Positions 26,020-33,805 of a stretch of 64,000 nucleotides of DNA are shown here, piece after piece (position 1 is the stretch's first letter; every line of letters begins with the position of its first letter). The position numbers and the translations under genes were made by a program. The notes beneath the pieces are model-generated. The model had not been told where the DNA came from, searched no databases, and saw only the letters and a program-made list of their open reading frames with translations. Source of the DNA: Phycisphaerales bacterium (GTDB taxonomy: Bacteria; Planctomycetota; Phycisphaerae; UBA1845); assembly GCA_020639115.1 (NCBI GenBank), contig JACKHG010000012.1, positions 1 through 64,000 on the forward strand, in the 5' to 3' direction.

Positions 26020-26331
26020 ATGAGCAGGATCGTGCACAACTGGTTCGAACGGCACCGGCACCCGGTTTCGCTGGCGCTGCACGCCGTTGGGATTCCCCTG
26101 CTGGTGGCGGGGCTGGTGCTCGGGGCGTGGCAGCTCTGGTACGGAATGTGGCCGCTGTGGTGGCGACCGGTGGGCCTGATCGTGGTGAGCTACGTGCTGC
26201 AATGGATCGGCCATCGCGTCGAGGGCAACGACATGGGCGAAGTGGTGCTGATCAAGAAACTCCTGGGCAAACCCTACGTGGCGATCGCGCCGCAGCCGGG
26301 CGCTCAGGACGATCAGCCGGCAGGAGCTTGA
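26020..26331 (+). CDS. Two-helix membrane protein, DUF962/Mpo1-like
   Basis: A 103-aa protein with two hydrophobic segments, LALHAVGIPLLVAGLVLGA and PVGLIVVSYVLQWIGH. The pattern of N-terminal WFERHRHPVSLALHAVGIP and the later QWIGHRVEGN resembles the DUF962/Mpo1 family, whose eukaryotic member is an iron-dependent fatty-acid alpha-dioxygenase; the His residues near the membrane are of that type. The bacterial function is unknown. A GTG at 26014 is an alternative start. It follows tsaE by a few bases. Confidence 0.6.
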   Translation: MSRIVHNWFERHRHPVSLALHAVGIPLLVAGLVLGAWQLWYGMWPLWWRPVGLIVVSYVLQWIGHRVEGNDMGEVVLIKKLLGKPYVAIAPQPGAQDDQPAGA

Positions 26332-26337
26332 GCGGGC

Positions 26338-26820
26338 ATGAGCGATACAGCAAACACGACCGTGACCGTCCGTCCCGCGACGGCGAAGGACACCGCGTTC
26401 CTCGTCTCGGGCAACATGGCCATGGCCCTGGAAACCGAGGGGCGCCGGCTCGACGTGCAGCGCCTGACGTTCGGAGTGCGTGCGGCGCTCGCCGACGCGA
26501 GCCGCGGCAGCTACTACATCGCGGAAGTCGGTGGCCGGCCCGCGGGGCAGGCGCTGGTCACACGCGAATGGAGCGACTGGCGCAACGGCTGGTTCTGGTG
26601 GCTGCAGAGCGTGCACGTCATCCCGGAGCATCGCCGCCGCGGCGTGTTCCGCGCAATCTACGGGTACATCGCGGACGCAGCCCGCAGCGCCGGCGACGTG
26701 TGCGGCCTGCGCCTGTACGTGGAGCAGGAAAACACCGCGGCCCTGGCGACGTATCAGGCACTGGGCATGGACGTGAGTGGGTACCGCCTGTGCGAGCACG
26801 ACTGGTCGGCGGGTAGCTGA
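26338..26820 (+). CDS. GNAT-family N-acetyltransferase
   Basis: A 160-aa protein with the GNAT fold: VTVRPATAKDTAFLV at the start, the beta4-alpha3 acetyl-CoA loop IPEHRRRGVFRAIYGYI, and the C-terminal VEQENTAALATYQALGM with the conserved Asn and Tyr. This last motif is typical of acetyltransferases acting on amino groups of small molecules or proteins. The substrate cannot be told. It begins 6 bases after the membrane protein gene and ends 25 bases before the ABC transporter genes. Confidence 0.85.
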   Translation: MSDTANTTVTVRPATAKDTAFLVSGNMAMALETEGRRLDVQRLTFGVRAALADASRGSYYIAEVGGRPAGQALVTREWSDWRNGWFWWLQSVHVIPEHRRRGVFRAIYGYIADAARSAGDVCGLRLYVEQENTAALATYQALGMDVSGYRLCEHDWSAGS

Positions 26821-26845
26821 CTAACGAGAGTAGGCCAAAATCCTC

Positions 26846-27568
26846 ATGGGCCAGGCAACCGACAACACGCCGCTCATTCGCATCGAGCACGCTGGCCGCG
26901 TCTTCCGCATGGGCGAGGTGGAGGTGGCCGCCGTCGCCGACGCCGACCTTTCGATCGCGCCGGGCGAACTTATCGTCGTGCTTGGGCCGTCGGGCTCGGG
27001 CAAGAGCACGCTGCTCAACCTGATCGGCGCGATGGACCGCCCCACGAGCGGACGCGTGCTGTACGGCAACCTCGACCTCACCGCGCAGAGCGAACCGGCC
27101 CTGACCGACTTCCGCCGCCGCAAGCTCGGCTTCATCTTCCAGTTCTACAACCTCGTGCCGACGCTCACCGCGCGGGAGAACGTGCAGGTCGCGTCGGAAC
27201 TGGTGCGCGGCGCGCTCGATCCCCTCGAGGCGCTGGGCCTGGTGGGCCTCGCGGACCGCGCCGAGCACTTCCCCGCGCAGCTCTCGGGCGGCGAGCAGCA
27301 GCGCGTCGCGATCGCCCGGGCGCTGGCGAAGAAGCCGGAACTGCTCCTCGCCGACGAGCCGACGGGTGCGCTGGACCTGGAGATGGCCCGGGAGGTGCTC
27401 GGGCTGATCCAGCGGCTGAACCGCGAACGCGGGCTGACCACGCTGATCATCACGCACAACCCCGCGATCGCGCGGATCGCGTCGCGGATCATCCGCATCG
27501 TCAGCGGGCACATCGCCGAGTCGCGCGTGAACGATCAGCCGATCGCCGCGCACGACGTGAGCTGGTAG
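26846..27568 (+). CDS. ABC transporter ATP-binding protein (MacB/LolD type)
   Basis: A 240-aa ATPase with Walker A GPSGSGKST, Q-loop FIFQFYNLVPTLTA, signature LSGGEQQRVAIARAL, Walker B ELLLADEPTGALD and an H-loop (IITHNP). The N-terminal RMGEVEVAAVADADL and the FYNLVPTLTA stretch place it with the MacB/LolD subfamily that drives FtsX-type permeases. It is followed 9 bases later by its permease and then by a membrane fusion protein, which makes a complete exporter set except for an outer-membrane channel. Confidence 0.93.
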   Translation: MGQATDNTPLIRIEHAGRVFRMGEVEVAAVADADLSIAPGELIVVLGPSGSGKSTLLNLIGAMDRPTSGRVLYGNLDLTAQSEPALTDFRRRKLGFIFQFYNLVPTLTARENVQVASELVRGALDPLEALGLVGLADRAEHFPAQLSGGEQQRVAIARALAKKPELLLADEPTGALDLEMAREVLGLIQRLNRERGLTTLIITHNPAIARIASRIIRIVSGHIAESRVNDQPIAAHDVSW

Positions 27569-27577
27569 GGAAATGCC

Positions 27578-29956
27578 TTGTCCGTGCTCGCCCGCAAAAC
27601 CCGCCGCGACCTCCGCCGCAACGCCGGCATCCTCCTGGGCGTCGTCGCCATCATCGCGGTGGGCGCGGGGTCGATGGTGGCGCTGGGCACCGCGCAGCGG
27701 ATCCTCGAGGCGTCGCAGCAGGCCTACTACCGCGACTACCGCTTCGCCGATTTCTGGGTGGATCTCAAGAAGGCGCCACTCACCGTCGTCGATCAGATCG
27801 CACGGCTCCCGGGCGTGGCCCGCGTCGAAGGCCGTGTTGTCTACGACGTGATCCTTGACTTGCCGGACGTCGATCAGCCGCTGATCGGACGGCTGATGTC
27901 CGCGCCGCAAACACACTTCCGCGACACGATCAACGGCGTGTGCCTCGTCCGCGGCAGCGGGTTCTCCGCCGACCGGACCAACGAGGTGATCCTCAGCGAT
28001 ACCTTCGCCCGCGCGCACGATCTCCAGCCCGGCGACCGCATCGCGCTCATCCTCAACCGCAAACGCGAGTCGTTCGTGATCGTCGGCACCGCGATCAGCC
28101 CGGAGTACGTCTACATGGTCCGCGGCGACGGCGACCTCGCCCCCGACCCCGAGCACTTCGGCATTCTCTACATCCGCGCCGACTACGCCCGCGACGTGCT
28201 CAACTTCCAGGACGCCTGCAACCAGATCGTGGGCCGCATCGTCCCCGGCGAGGAGCCGCGGCTCGAAGCCCTGCTCGACCGGATCGAGCGGCTATGCGCC
28301 CCGTACGGCGTGTTCGCCGCCCGGCCGCGGGCCCGGCAGGCGTCGCACCGCTTCCTCTCCGACGAGATCCGCAGCCTGGGCGTTACCGCCGTGGTCATGC
28401 CGGCGATCTTCCTGGGCGTAGCGGCGCTGGTGCTCAACGTGCTCATGGGGCGGGTGACGCAGCGGCAACGCACCGTGATCGGAACGCTGAAGGCGCTGGG
28501 TTATTCCAACCGGCAGGTGCTCCGCCACTTCCTCTTGTTCGGACTCTGGGTCGGGCTCGCCGGCGGCGTGGCGGGTGGTGTGATCGGCCTGCTGCTCGCG
28601 TCGGGCATGATGTCGATCTACCGCACGTTCTTCCAGTTCCCGCGCTACGTGACGCACGTCTACCCCGACCTGCTGCTGTTCGGTGTCGCGGTGAGCGCGA
28701 CGTTCGCCGTGCTCGGCGCGCTCAAGGGCGCGTGGCGCGTGCTCGAGTTGCAGCCCGCGGAGGCGATGCGGCCCCAGCCACCGGAGCGCGGCGGGGCGAT
28801 CTACCTCGAACGCGTCCGCGGCCTCTGGCAGCGGTTGAGTTTCCGCTCGCACATGGCCCTGCGCGCAACGATGCGCCACCCGGGCCGGACCGCGACCGGA
28901 GTCATCGCGATGGCGCTCTCGGCGGCGATGATCTACCTCACGCTGGTGTTCTACGACTCCACGTACTACCTGCTGGATTACCAGTTCGACGCGGTGGCGC
29001 GGAGCGACGCGGACATCGGCATGCGCGACGACGCGTCGCGGGCCGCGCTGCGTGAGGCCGAACGCCTGCCGGGCGTGGACGCGGCTGAGCCGGTGCTCGG
29101 AGTGGCCTGCCACCTGCGTCACGGGTGGCGGGAGCGGCGGGTGGTGGTGACGGGTCTGGCGGCGGACCATCGGCTGACGATTCCGCGGAACGCGGACCTG
29201 ACGCCGGTGGTGATTCCGCCGGAGGGACTGGTGCTGACGCGCAAGCTCGCGGAGCTGCTTGGCGTCGGGCCGGGTGACGAGCTGACCTTCACGCCGGTAC
29301 GGGGGCGGCGTGAGACGCGGCGCGTGCGCGTCGCGGCCACGGTGGACAGCTTTCTGGGACTGACCTGCTACGCCGACGAGCGCTACCTCAGCGGGCTCGT
29401 GGGCGAAGCGCTGGCGATGAACGGCGTGCAGCTCGCGGTGAACCCGGCCAAGCGGACGGCGCTCTTCCGCGCGGTGAAGGAATTGCCCAACGCGCAGGGC
29501 TTCTCGATGCAGCAGGACGCCCGGCACGGTATCGAGAAAACGCTGACGCAGTCGATGGCCGCGTCGCTGGGCATCACCATCCTCTTCGCCGCGGTGATCG
29601 CGTTCGGCAGCATGCTCAACAACTCGCTGATCGAGATCGGCGACCGGTTGCGGGAGATCTCGACGATGCGCGTGCTCGGCTATGCGAGCCGGGAGGTTGC
29701 GGGTATTTTTCTGCGGCAGAACGTGATCATCGCAGCCGCCGGACTGGCTTTGTCGTTTCCGCTCGGGTACGTGCTGGCCCGGATCGTCGCACACGCGTAC
29801 GACACCGAGCTGTTCCGCATGCCGCTCGTGTTCCGGCCGTGGACCGCGCTGACGACCGCGGGCCTCGCGCTGAGCTTCGTGCTGGTCGCGCAGGTGCTGG
29901 TCTACCGGGCCGTGGCGCGCACGGACTGGCTCGAGGGCCTGAAGGTCAAGGAGTAG
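27578..29956 (+). CDS. ABC transporter permease with two FtsX domains
   Basis: A 792-aa inner-membrane protein starting at TTG. An N-terminal membrane helix (GILLGVVAIIAVGAGSMVAL) is followed by a MacB-like periplasmic region of about 230 residues, a first FtsX domain (MPAIFLGVAALVLNVLMGRV), then a second half that repeats the plan (ATGVIAMALSAAMIYLTLVF, periplasmic part, final helices around 640-780). ELQPAEAMRP and GTLKALGYSNRQVLRHF are typical coupling segments. Such permeases work by mechanotransmission rather than by substrate passage through the membrane. The cargo may be a lipid, lipoprotein or drug; it is not determined. Confidence 0.88.
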   Translation: MSVLARKTRRDLRRNAGILLGVVAIIAVGAGSMVALGTAQRILEASQQAYYRDYRFADFWVDLKKAPLTVVDQIARLPGVARVEGRVVYDVILDLPDVDQPLIGRLMSAPQTHFRDTINGVCLVRGSGFSADRTNEVILSDTFARAHDLQPGDRIALILNRKRESFVIVGTAISPEYVYMVRGDGDLAPDPEHFGILYIRADYARDVLNFQDACNQIVGRIVPGEEPRLEALLDRIERLCAPYGVFAARPRARQASHRFLSDEIRSLGVTAVVMPAIFLGVAALVLNVLMGRVTQRQRTVIGTLKALGYSNRQVLRHFLLFGLWVGLAGGVAGGVIGLLLASGMMSIYRTFFQFPRYVTHVYPDLLLFGVAVSATFAVLGALKGAWRVLELQPAEAMRPQPPERGGAIYLERVRGLWQRLSFRSHMALRATMRHPGRTATGVIAMALSAAMIYLTLVFYDSTYYLLDYQFDAVARSDADIGMRDDASRAALREAERLPGVDAAEPVLGVACHLRHGWRERRVVVTGLAADHRLTIPRNADLTPVVIPPEGLVLTRKLAELLGVGPGDELTFTPVRGRRETRRVRVAATVDSFLGLTCYADERYLSGLVGEALAMNGVQLAVNPAKRTALFRAVKELPNAQGFSMQQDARHGIEKTLTQSMAASLGITILFAAVIAFGSMLNNSLIEIGDRLREISTMRVLGYASREVAGIFLRQNVIIAAAGLALSFPLGYVLARIVAHAYDTELFRMPLVFRPWTALTTAGLALSFVLVAQVLVYRAVARTDWLEGLKVKE

Positions 29957-29964
29957 AAATCGCG

Positions 29965-31293
29965 ATGAAAAAGAGCCTGATCATCGGGCTGGTGATCTCA
30001 GCCGCCGTCGTCGCCGTAGGCGTCTGGGCGTGGCTGAAGCCGCAGGCGGAGGTCGTGGTCGTCGAGCCGCAGCGCAAGACGATGCGCGCATACGTCGAGG
30101 AGCAGGCCGTGACCCACCTGCCGCAGGACTGGCTGGTGGCGATGCCCATCAGCGGCTGGCTCGAGCCGGTCACGCTGCGCGAGGGGGACAAGGTCAAGCA
30201 AGGCGACGTCGTGGCGCGGCTCGACACCGCCGACCTGGCGGACCGCGTGACGCAAGCGCGGCACCGCGTGTCCGTACTGCAGACCAAGATCGAGAAGACG
30301 CAGGACAACCGGCTCGAGAACCACGCGCTCACCGACGCCGAGGCGACGGTGAAGGCGCTCGACGAGGCGGTGAAGGCGTCGGAAGCCAAGCTGCTGGCGT
30401 ACAAGGCCATCACTGAATTTTCCCAATCGGAAGTGCAGCGCGTGAAAGGCATGATGGCCCAGGGGGCGGCCTCCGACCGCGAGCAGCGCGCCGTCGAGAC
30501 CGACCTGCGCAAGGCGCAGGCGGAGGAACGCGGCAACGCGCTCGACCTCGCAGCGCTCAAGACGATCGCGGCGGTGAGCTACATCGGCCCGCAGTTCATC
30601 CGCGACTACATCGACCGCAAGAGCTTCGAACTCGCCACGCTGCACGCCCAGTTGGCGGAGGCCCAGGCCGAACTCGCCATCGAGGAGCGCAACCTCGCCC
30701 GCGCGGAGTTGCAGAGCCCGATCGACGGCGTCGTGCTGGAACGCATGCAGACGCGGCGGCAGTACCTCGCAGCCGGCACGCCGATCATGTCGCTGGGCGA
30801 CCTCGCGGACCTGGAGGTCATCGCCGAGGTGCTGACGCAGCGCGCCACGCGGCTCAAGCCGGGCGATCGCGTCGAGATCTTCGGCGAGGCCCTGCCGGAT
30901 GGCCCGGTCGCGGGCGCGGTGACGCGGATCTACCCGCTCGGGTTCAAGAAGGTCAGTTCGCTGGGTGTCGAGCAGCAGCGGGTGAACGTGGCCATCGCGA
31001 TGGATCAGCGGCCGGCGGGCCTGGGAGCCGAGTTCCGCGTGCAGGTGCGGATCCAGTACGCCGAGGCACCCGACGCGCTCGTCCTGCCGCGAACGGCGAT
31101 TTTCCGCAGTTCGGAGGGGGCGTGGCAGGCCATGGTGGTGCGGGATGGGGTGCTTGCCCTGGTGACGCTCGAGGTGGGCTTGCTCAACGACGACGAGGTG
31201 CAGATCATGAAGGGGGTCGGGGCTGGTGATGAGGTCGTGGCGCGGCCGAGCAACGAATTGACACCGGGGATGCGGGTCCAGCCAGTCGAGTGA
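29965..31293 (+). CDS. HlyD/MacA-type membrane fusion protein
   Basis: A 442-aa periplasmic adaptor. It starts with a signal anchor (LIIGLVISAAVVAVGVWAWL), then a lipoyl-like half (GWLEPVTLREGDKVKQGDVV), a long coiled-coil hairpin with AKLLAYKAITEFSQSEVQR and a second lipoyl half (AELQSPIDGVVLERMQTRRQ). The beta-barrel domain ends in DALVLPRTAIFRSSEGAWQA and GVGAGDEVVARPSN. The ATG at 29965 has AAGGAG upstream and directly follows the permease stop. It should link the ABC exporter to an outer-membrane channel that is not encoded here. Confidence 0.92.
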   Translation: MKKSLIIGLVISAAVVAVGVWAWLKPQAEVVVVEPQRKTMRAYVEEQAVTHLPQDWLVAMPISGWLEPVTLREGDKVKQGDVVARLDTADLADRVTQARHRVSVLQTKIEKTQDNRLENHALTDAEATVKALDEAVKASEAKLLAYKAITEFSQSEVQRVKGMMAQGAASDREQRAVETDLRKAQAEERGNALDLAALKTIAAVSYIGPQFIRDYIDRKSFELATLHAQLAEAQAELAIEERNLARAELQSPIDGVVLERMQTRRQYLAAGTPIMSLGDLADLEVIAEVLTQRATRLKPGDRVEIFGEALPDGPVAGAVTRIYPLGFKKVSSLGVEQQRVNVAIAMDQRPAGLGAEFRVQVRIQYAEAPDALVLPRTAIFRSSEGAWQAMVVRDGVLALVTLEVGLLNDDEVQIMKGVGAGDEVVARPSNELTPGMRVQPVE

Positions 31294-31392
31294 GGCTGAA
31301 CGTGTCGGGGTGGTGTTCGGGTTGCAGATTCTGCCGGTTGATGACCGATAATTCATGGACTGAGTCAGGATTCCAGCGAAAGGACGCAAGCC

Positions 31393-31500
31393 ATGTTTTT
31401 CGACCAGGTATTCTCGCTGCTGTTCAACAACGTGCTGGGCCTCATCATCCAGGTGATCCTGGGTGTGCTGCTGGGTGCCGGCGCCACGACCACGGGCTAA
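31393..31500 (+). CDS. 35-aa hydrophobic peptide
   Basis: A short ORF with AAAGGA 9-10 bases before the ATG, reading MFFDQVFSLLFNNVLGLIIQ and then VILGVLLGAGATTTG. It has one membrane-spanning segment and a small polar tail. It follows the exporter adaptor by 100 bases; a TTGCAG/GATAAT pair at 31322-31352 could be its own promoter. A big hairpin follows at 31559. The good ribosome binding site and placement suggest a real small membrane protein, perhaps an exporter accessory, but the function is unknown. Confidence 0.5.
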   Translation: MFFDQVFSLLFNNVLGLIIQVILGVLLGAGATTTG

Positions 31501-31558
31501 GCCGGCGACGCGGGCTGACGCCCATGCAGTCACGTGGAATCGTCATCAGGCGGCGGTT

Positions 31559-31598
31559 GCGGGCGCTGCCGCCGGCTCATTGAGCCGGCGGTGCCCGC
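31559..31598 (+). terminator. Large GC hairpin ending the exporter operon
   Basis: CCGCCGGCT and AGCCGGCGG pair around a 5-base loop, enclosed by GCGGGC (31559-31564) and GCCCGC (31593-31598). There is no T-run. It lies 59 bases after the small peptide gene. Confidence 0.5.
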
Positions 31599-31754
31599 GG
31601 ACGCCGCTGCCTTTATGCGCGGCGGCGGGCCTCCGCCCACTGCGGCACTTCTCATTTCGCACCTCGGGCGATAGCGTTCGCGAGGCAGGGTTTCACCAGC
31701 CAGCGCACGGACGGTCCGGCGCCACCCGGCGGGCACCGACGGCCCGAGGACGCG

Positions 31755-32723
31755 ATGGGCGACGAGTTTCTCTTTGTCTACGGCACGCTGCGACGCAGCC
31801 TGCGCCACCCGATGCACCGCGTGATCGCGGACGGGGCGACGTATGTCGGGGAGGCGACGTGCGCAGGGAAGCTCGTGGACTTGGGGCATTATCCCGGGGC
31901 GGTGCTCGATCCCGGTGCGGTGCTTGATCCCGGCGCGGTGCCTGATCCCGTGTCGGTGCCTGGCGCTGGCGCAGGGTCAATCGTTGGCGAGGTCTACCGG
32001 CTGACGTCGGCCGAGGCCGTGCTCGCGGCGCTCGATCGCTACGAGATGTGCTCTGCAGCCGATCCCGAGCCGCACGAGTACACGCGGCGCCAGGTGCCCG
32101 TGACGCTCGCCGACGGGCGGGCGTGCGTCGCTTGGGTTTATGCCTATACGGGCGCTGCCGCAGCCGCTGCCCCGATCGCCGGCGGCGACTACGCAGCCCA
32201 CTGTCGCGTACTCATCCGCGAGGAGGCCGACGGGGACGCCGCGGCGATCGATCGGGTGTACCGCGCGGCGTTCAGCCGCGACGCGGACGCGCGACTCGTG
32301 CGTGCGATGCGGGCGGAGGACCGCTTTGACCCACGGCTCGCCCTGGTGGCGACGCGTGACGGCGAGGTGGTAGGGCACATCCTGTTCGCCCCGATTGCGG
32401 TCGAGGGCGAGGCCGGTTCGAAAGCGGGACTCGCCCTGGCGACGATGGCGGTCGTGCCCGCCGAGCAGCACCAGGGTATCGGCACCCGGCTGGTCCGCGT
32501 CGGCCTGCGCCTGTGCCGCGAGGCTGGCCACGATTTCGTCGTGGTCATCGGTCCACCCGCATACTACGCGCGCTTCGGCTTCGCCCCCGCCCAGAACCAG
32601 GGGCTCGCGGCGCCGTTCGCCGTTGCCCCCGAGACCTTCCTGGTGCACGAACTCGAACCGGGCGTTCTTGGCGGTGTCTCAGGCGTCGTATCCTATCCGC
32701 AGGCGTTCGACCCAATCCCGTAG
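31755..32723 (+). CDS. Fusion of gamma-glutamylcyclotransferase-like and GNAT domains
   Basis: A 322-aa protein. Residues about 5-130 form an AIG2/GGCT domain (FVYGTLRRSLRHP, then VYRLTSAEAVLAALDRYE) of the type that cyclises gamma-glutamyl amines or peptides. Residues about 155-322 form a GNAT acetyltransferase (REEADGDAAAIDRVYRAAFS, then VVPAEQHQGIGTRLVRVGL with the acetyl-CoA loop, then GPPAYYARFGFAP). Between the first strands of the GGCT domain lies an insert of four 6-residue repeats (GAVLDP type) encoded by 18-bp DNA repeats. Both domains look complete. The joint substrate is unknown. Confidence 0.85.
   Translation: MGDEFLFVYGTLRRSLRHPMHRVIADGATYVGEATCAGKLVDLGHYPGAVLDPGAVLDPGAVPDPVSVPGAGAGSIVGEVYRLTSAEAVLAALDRYEMCSAADPEPHEYTRRQVPVTLADGRACVAWVYAYTGAAAAAAPIAGGDYAAHCRVLIREEADGDAAAIDRVYRAAFSRDADARLVRAMRAEDRFDPRLALVATRDGEVVGHILFAPIAVEGEAGSKAGLALATMAVVPAEQHQGIGTRLVRVGLRLCREAGHDFVVVIGPPAYYARFGFAPAQNQGLAAPFAVAPETFLVHELEPGVLGGVSGVVSYPQAFDPIP
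31893..31964 (+). repeat. Four in-frame 18-bp tandem repeats
   Basis: Units starting CCCGGGGCGGTGCTCGAT, CCCGGTGCGGTGCTTGAT, CCCGGCGCGGTGCCTGAT and a diverged CCCGTGTCGGTGCCTGGC lie back to back inside the GGCT domain. Because each is 18 bases, copy-number change would keep the frame. Confidence 0.85.
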
Positions 32724-32741
32724 GGCACGCTATTGCGTGCC
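32724..32741 (+). terminator. Hairpin at the stop of the fusion gene
   Basis: GGCACGC-TATT-GCGTGCC, a perfect 7-bp stem directly after the TAG stop. No T-run follows. Confidence 0.45.
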
Positions 32742-32774
32742 GCACCCACCCTGCGCCAGCCGCATCCATCAGAG

Positions 32775-32794
32775 CCCCCCACGCCAGTGGGGGG
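32775..32794. repeat. Dispersed hairpin repeat, copy 3
   Basis: CCCCCCACGCCAGTGGGGGG with the same flanks (CATCAGAG before, CCAGCCGC after) as the copies at 5474 and 5646. The gap 32724-33225 (502 bases) contains no gene. It holds this copy, the next one, two 33-bp repeats and the ribosome binding site of the following gene. Confidence 0.85.
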
Positions 32795-32912
32795 CCAGCC
32801 GCAAAGCAGCCGATCATTGGACCTAATCACTGAGAACACAGAGAGCACAGAGAACATTGGGGATAATACAAGCGACTCTCCTCGCCGAACTCCGCGTCTC
32901 TGCGTGATCCTC

Positions 32913-32945
32913 CTCCAGACTCCAGACTGCCCGCCTCCGGACTGC
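32913..32945. repeat. 33-bp CTCCAGACT repeat, copy 1
   Basis: Begins CTCCAGACTCCAGACTGCCC and ends CGGACTGC. It is nearly identical to 33052-33084 and lies between two copies of the hairpin repeat region. Confidence 0.7.
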
Positions 32946-32954
32946 ACTTCAGAA

Positions 32955-32974
32955 CCCCCCACGCCAGTGGGGGG
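32955..32974. repeat. Dispersed hairpin repeat, copy 4
   Basis: Another perfect CCCCCCACGCCAGTGGGGGG, flanked by TTCAGAA and CCAAGCCGCTCCGCGGCG, 180 bases from copy 3. Confidence 0.85.
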
Positions 32975-33051
32975 CCAAGCCGCTCCGCGGCGCCAGAAAC
33001 TTGAATAGCGCTTCTCAGCCGGCTCTACGTCATTGAGCGAGCCAGCCGTTG

Positions 33052-33084
33052 CTCCAGACTCCAGACTCCCCGCCTCCAGACTGC
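33052..33084. repeat. 33-bp CTCCAGACT repeat, copy 2
   Basis: Begins CTCCAGACTCCAGACTCCCC and ends CAGACTGC, with two differences from copy 1. Confidence 0.7.
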
Positions 33085-33225
33085 CCGGTGTGGCTTTTCT
33101 GCAAATTCGGAACTCGGGGCTGTAAGCTCTTGGCGGGCTGGTTTGCAACCCGTGGCGACTTCGGGCGTCATAAAGGATAGAACCCGTGGGCCGGGTTTCT
33201 GCTGGTGAGGTCAGGAGGCTGCGCT

Positions 33226-33750
33226 ATGAGTGCTCGGGGAGGTTCCCTGCGGATACTGGATCAGGCGCGGATTGCTTCGCTGTGTTCCGCGTCTTGGGCG
33301 GAGATGTCGGGCGACGACCGTGTGCGGCACTGCGCGGCGTGCGACAAGCAGGTCTATAACTTTGCGGCGATGACGGGGGCGGAGGCGGAGGCGCTCATTC
33401 GTAAGCATGAAGGGCGGCTCTGCGGCCGGCTGTACCGCCGCGCGGACGGGACGGTGCTGACAGCCGACTGTCCGGTGGGGCGGGGGATCGTGCGGCGGAA
33501 GGCGGCGTGGCTGGTGGCGTGCGCGGCGGCTGTTCTGGTGCTTGCGGTGCAGGCGTTCGCGTACCTGGTGCCCGCAGCACAGCGGACGCGGTTGCGGGAG
33601 TTCGAACCGTTCGCGGCGATCGCACAGCGGTTGTCGCCGCAGACAGCCCCGGCGCCGCTGATTCTGATGGGCGACATGTCGTGGACGCCGGCCAACTCGG
33701 CACCGGCGCCCGCGCCCGCGAACTCGGCGCCGGCGAGCGGCAATCCGTAG
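33226..33750 (+). CDS. Single-pass membrane protein with conserved Cys-rich N-terminal domain
   Basis: A 174-aa protein with AGGAGG before the ATG. The cytosolic N-terminal domain (about residues 18-90) has the pattern CSASWAEMSGDDRVRHCAAC, VYNFAAMTGAEAEALI, LCGRLYRRADGTVLTADCP. I recall this compact Cys-containing domain from many Planctomycetes, Acidobacteria and Bacteroidetes proteins, always of unknown function. One membrane helix (AAWLVACAAAVLVLAVQAFA) and a Pro/Ala-rich tail follow. It may be a redox or metal-binding module, but this is inference. Confidence 0.7.
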   Translation: MSARGGSLRILDQARIASLCSASWAEMSGDDRVRHCAACDKQVYNFAAMTGAEAEALIRKHEGRLCGRLYRRADGTVLTADCPVGRGIVRRKAAWLVACAAAVLVLAVQAFAYLVPAAQRTRLREFEPFAAIAQRLSPQTAPAPLILMGDMSWTPANSAPAPAPANSAPASGNP

Positions 33751-33805
33751 GCGCCAGGCAATCGCGGGTCGCGACGGCAGTCTGATGGAATCCACGTCGA
33801 GGTGA

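Noticed and set aside
31893..31964. Possible CRISPR-like repeat array
   Set aside because: The 18-bp units are directly adjacent without spacers, lie inside a coding frame and encode GAVLDP repeats. No cas genes are present.
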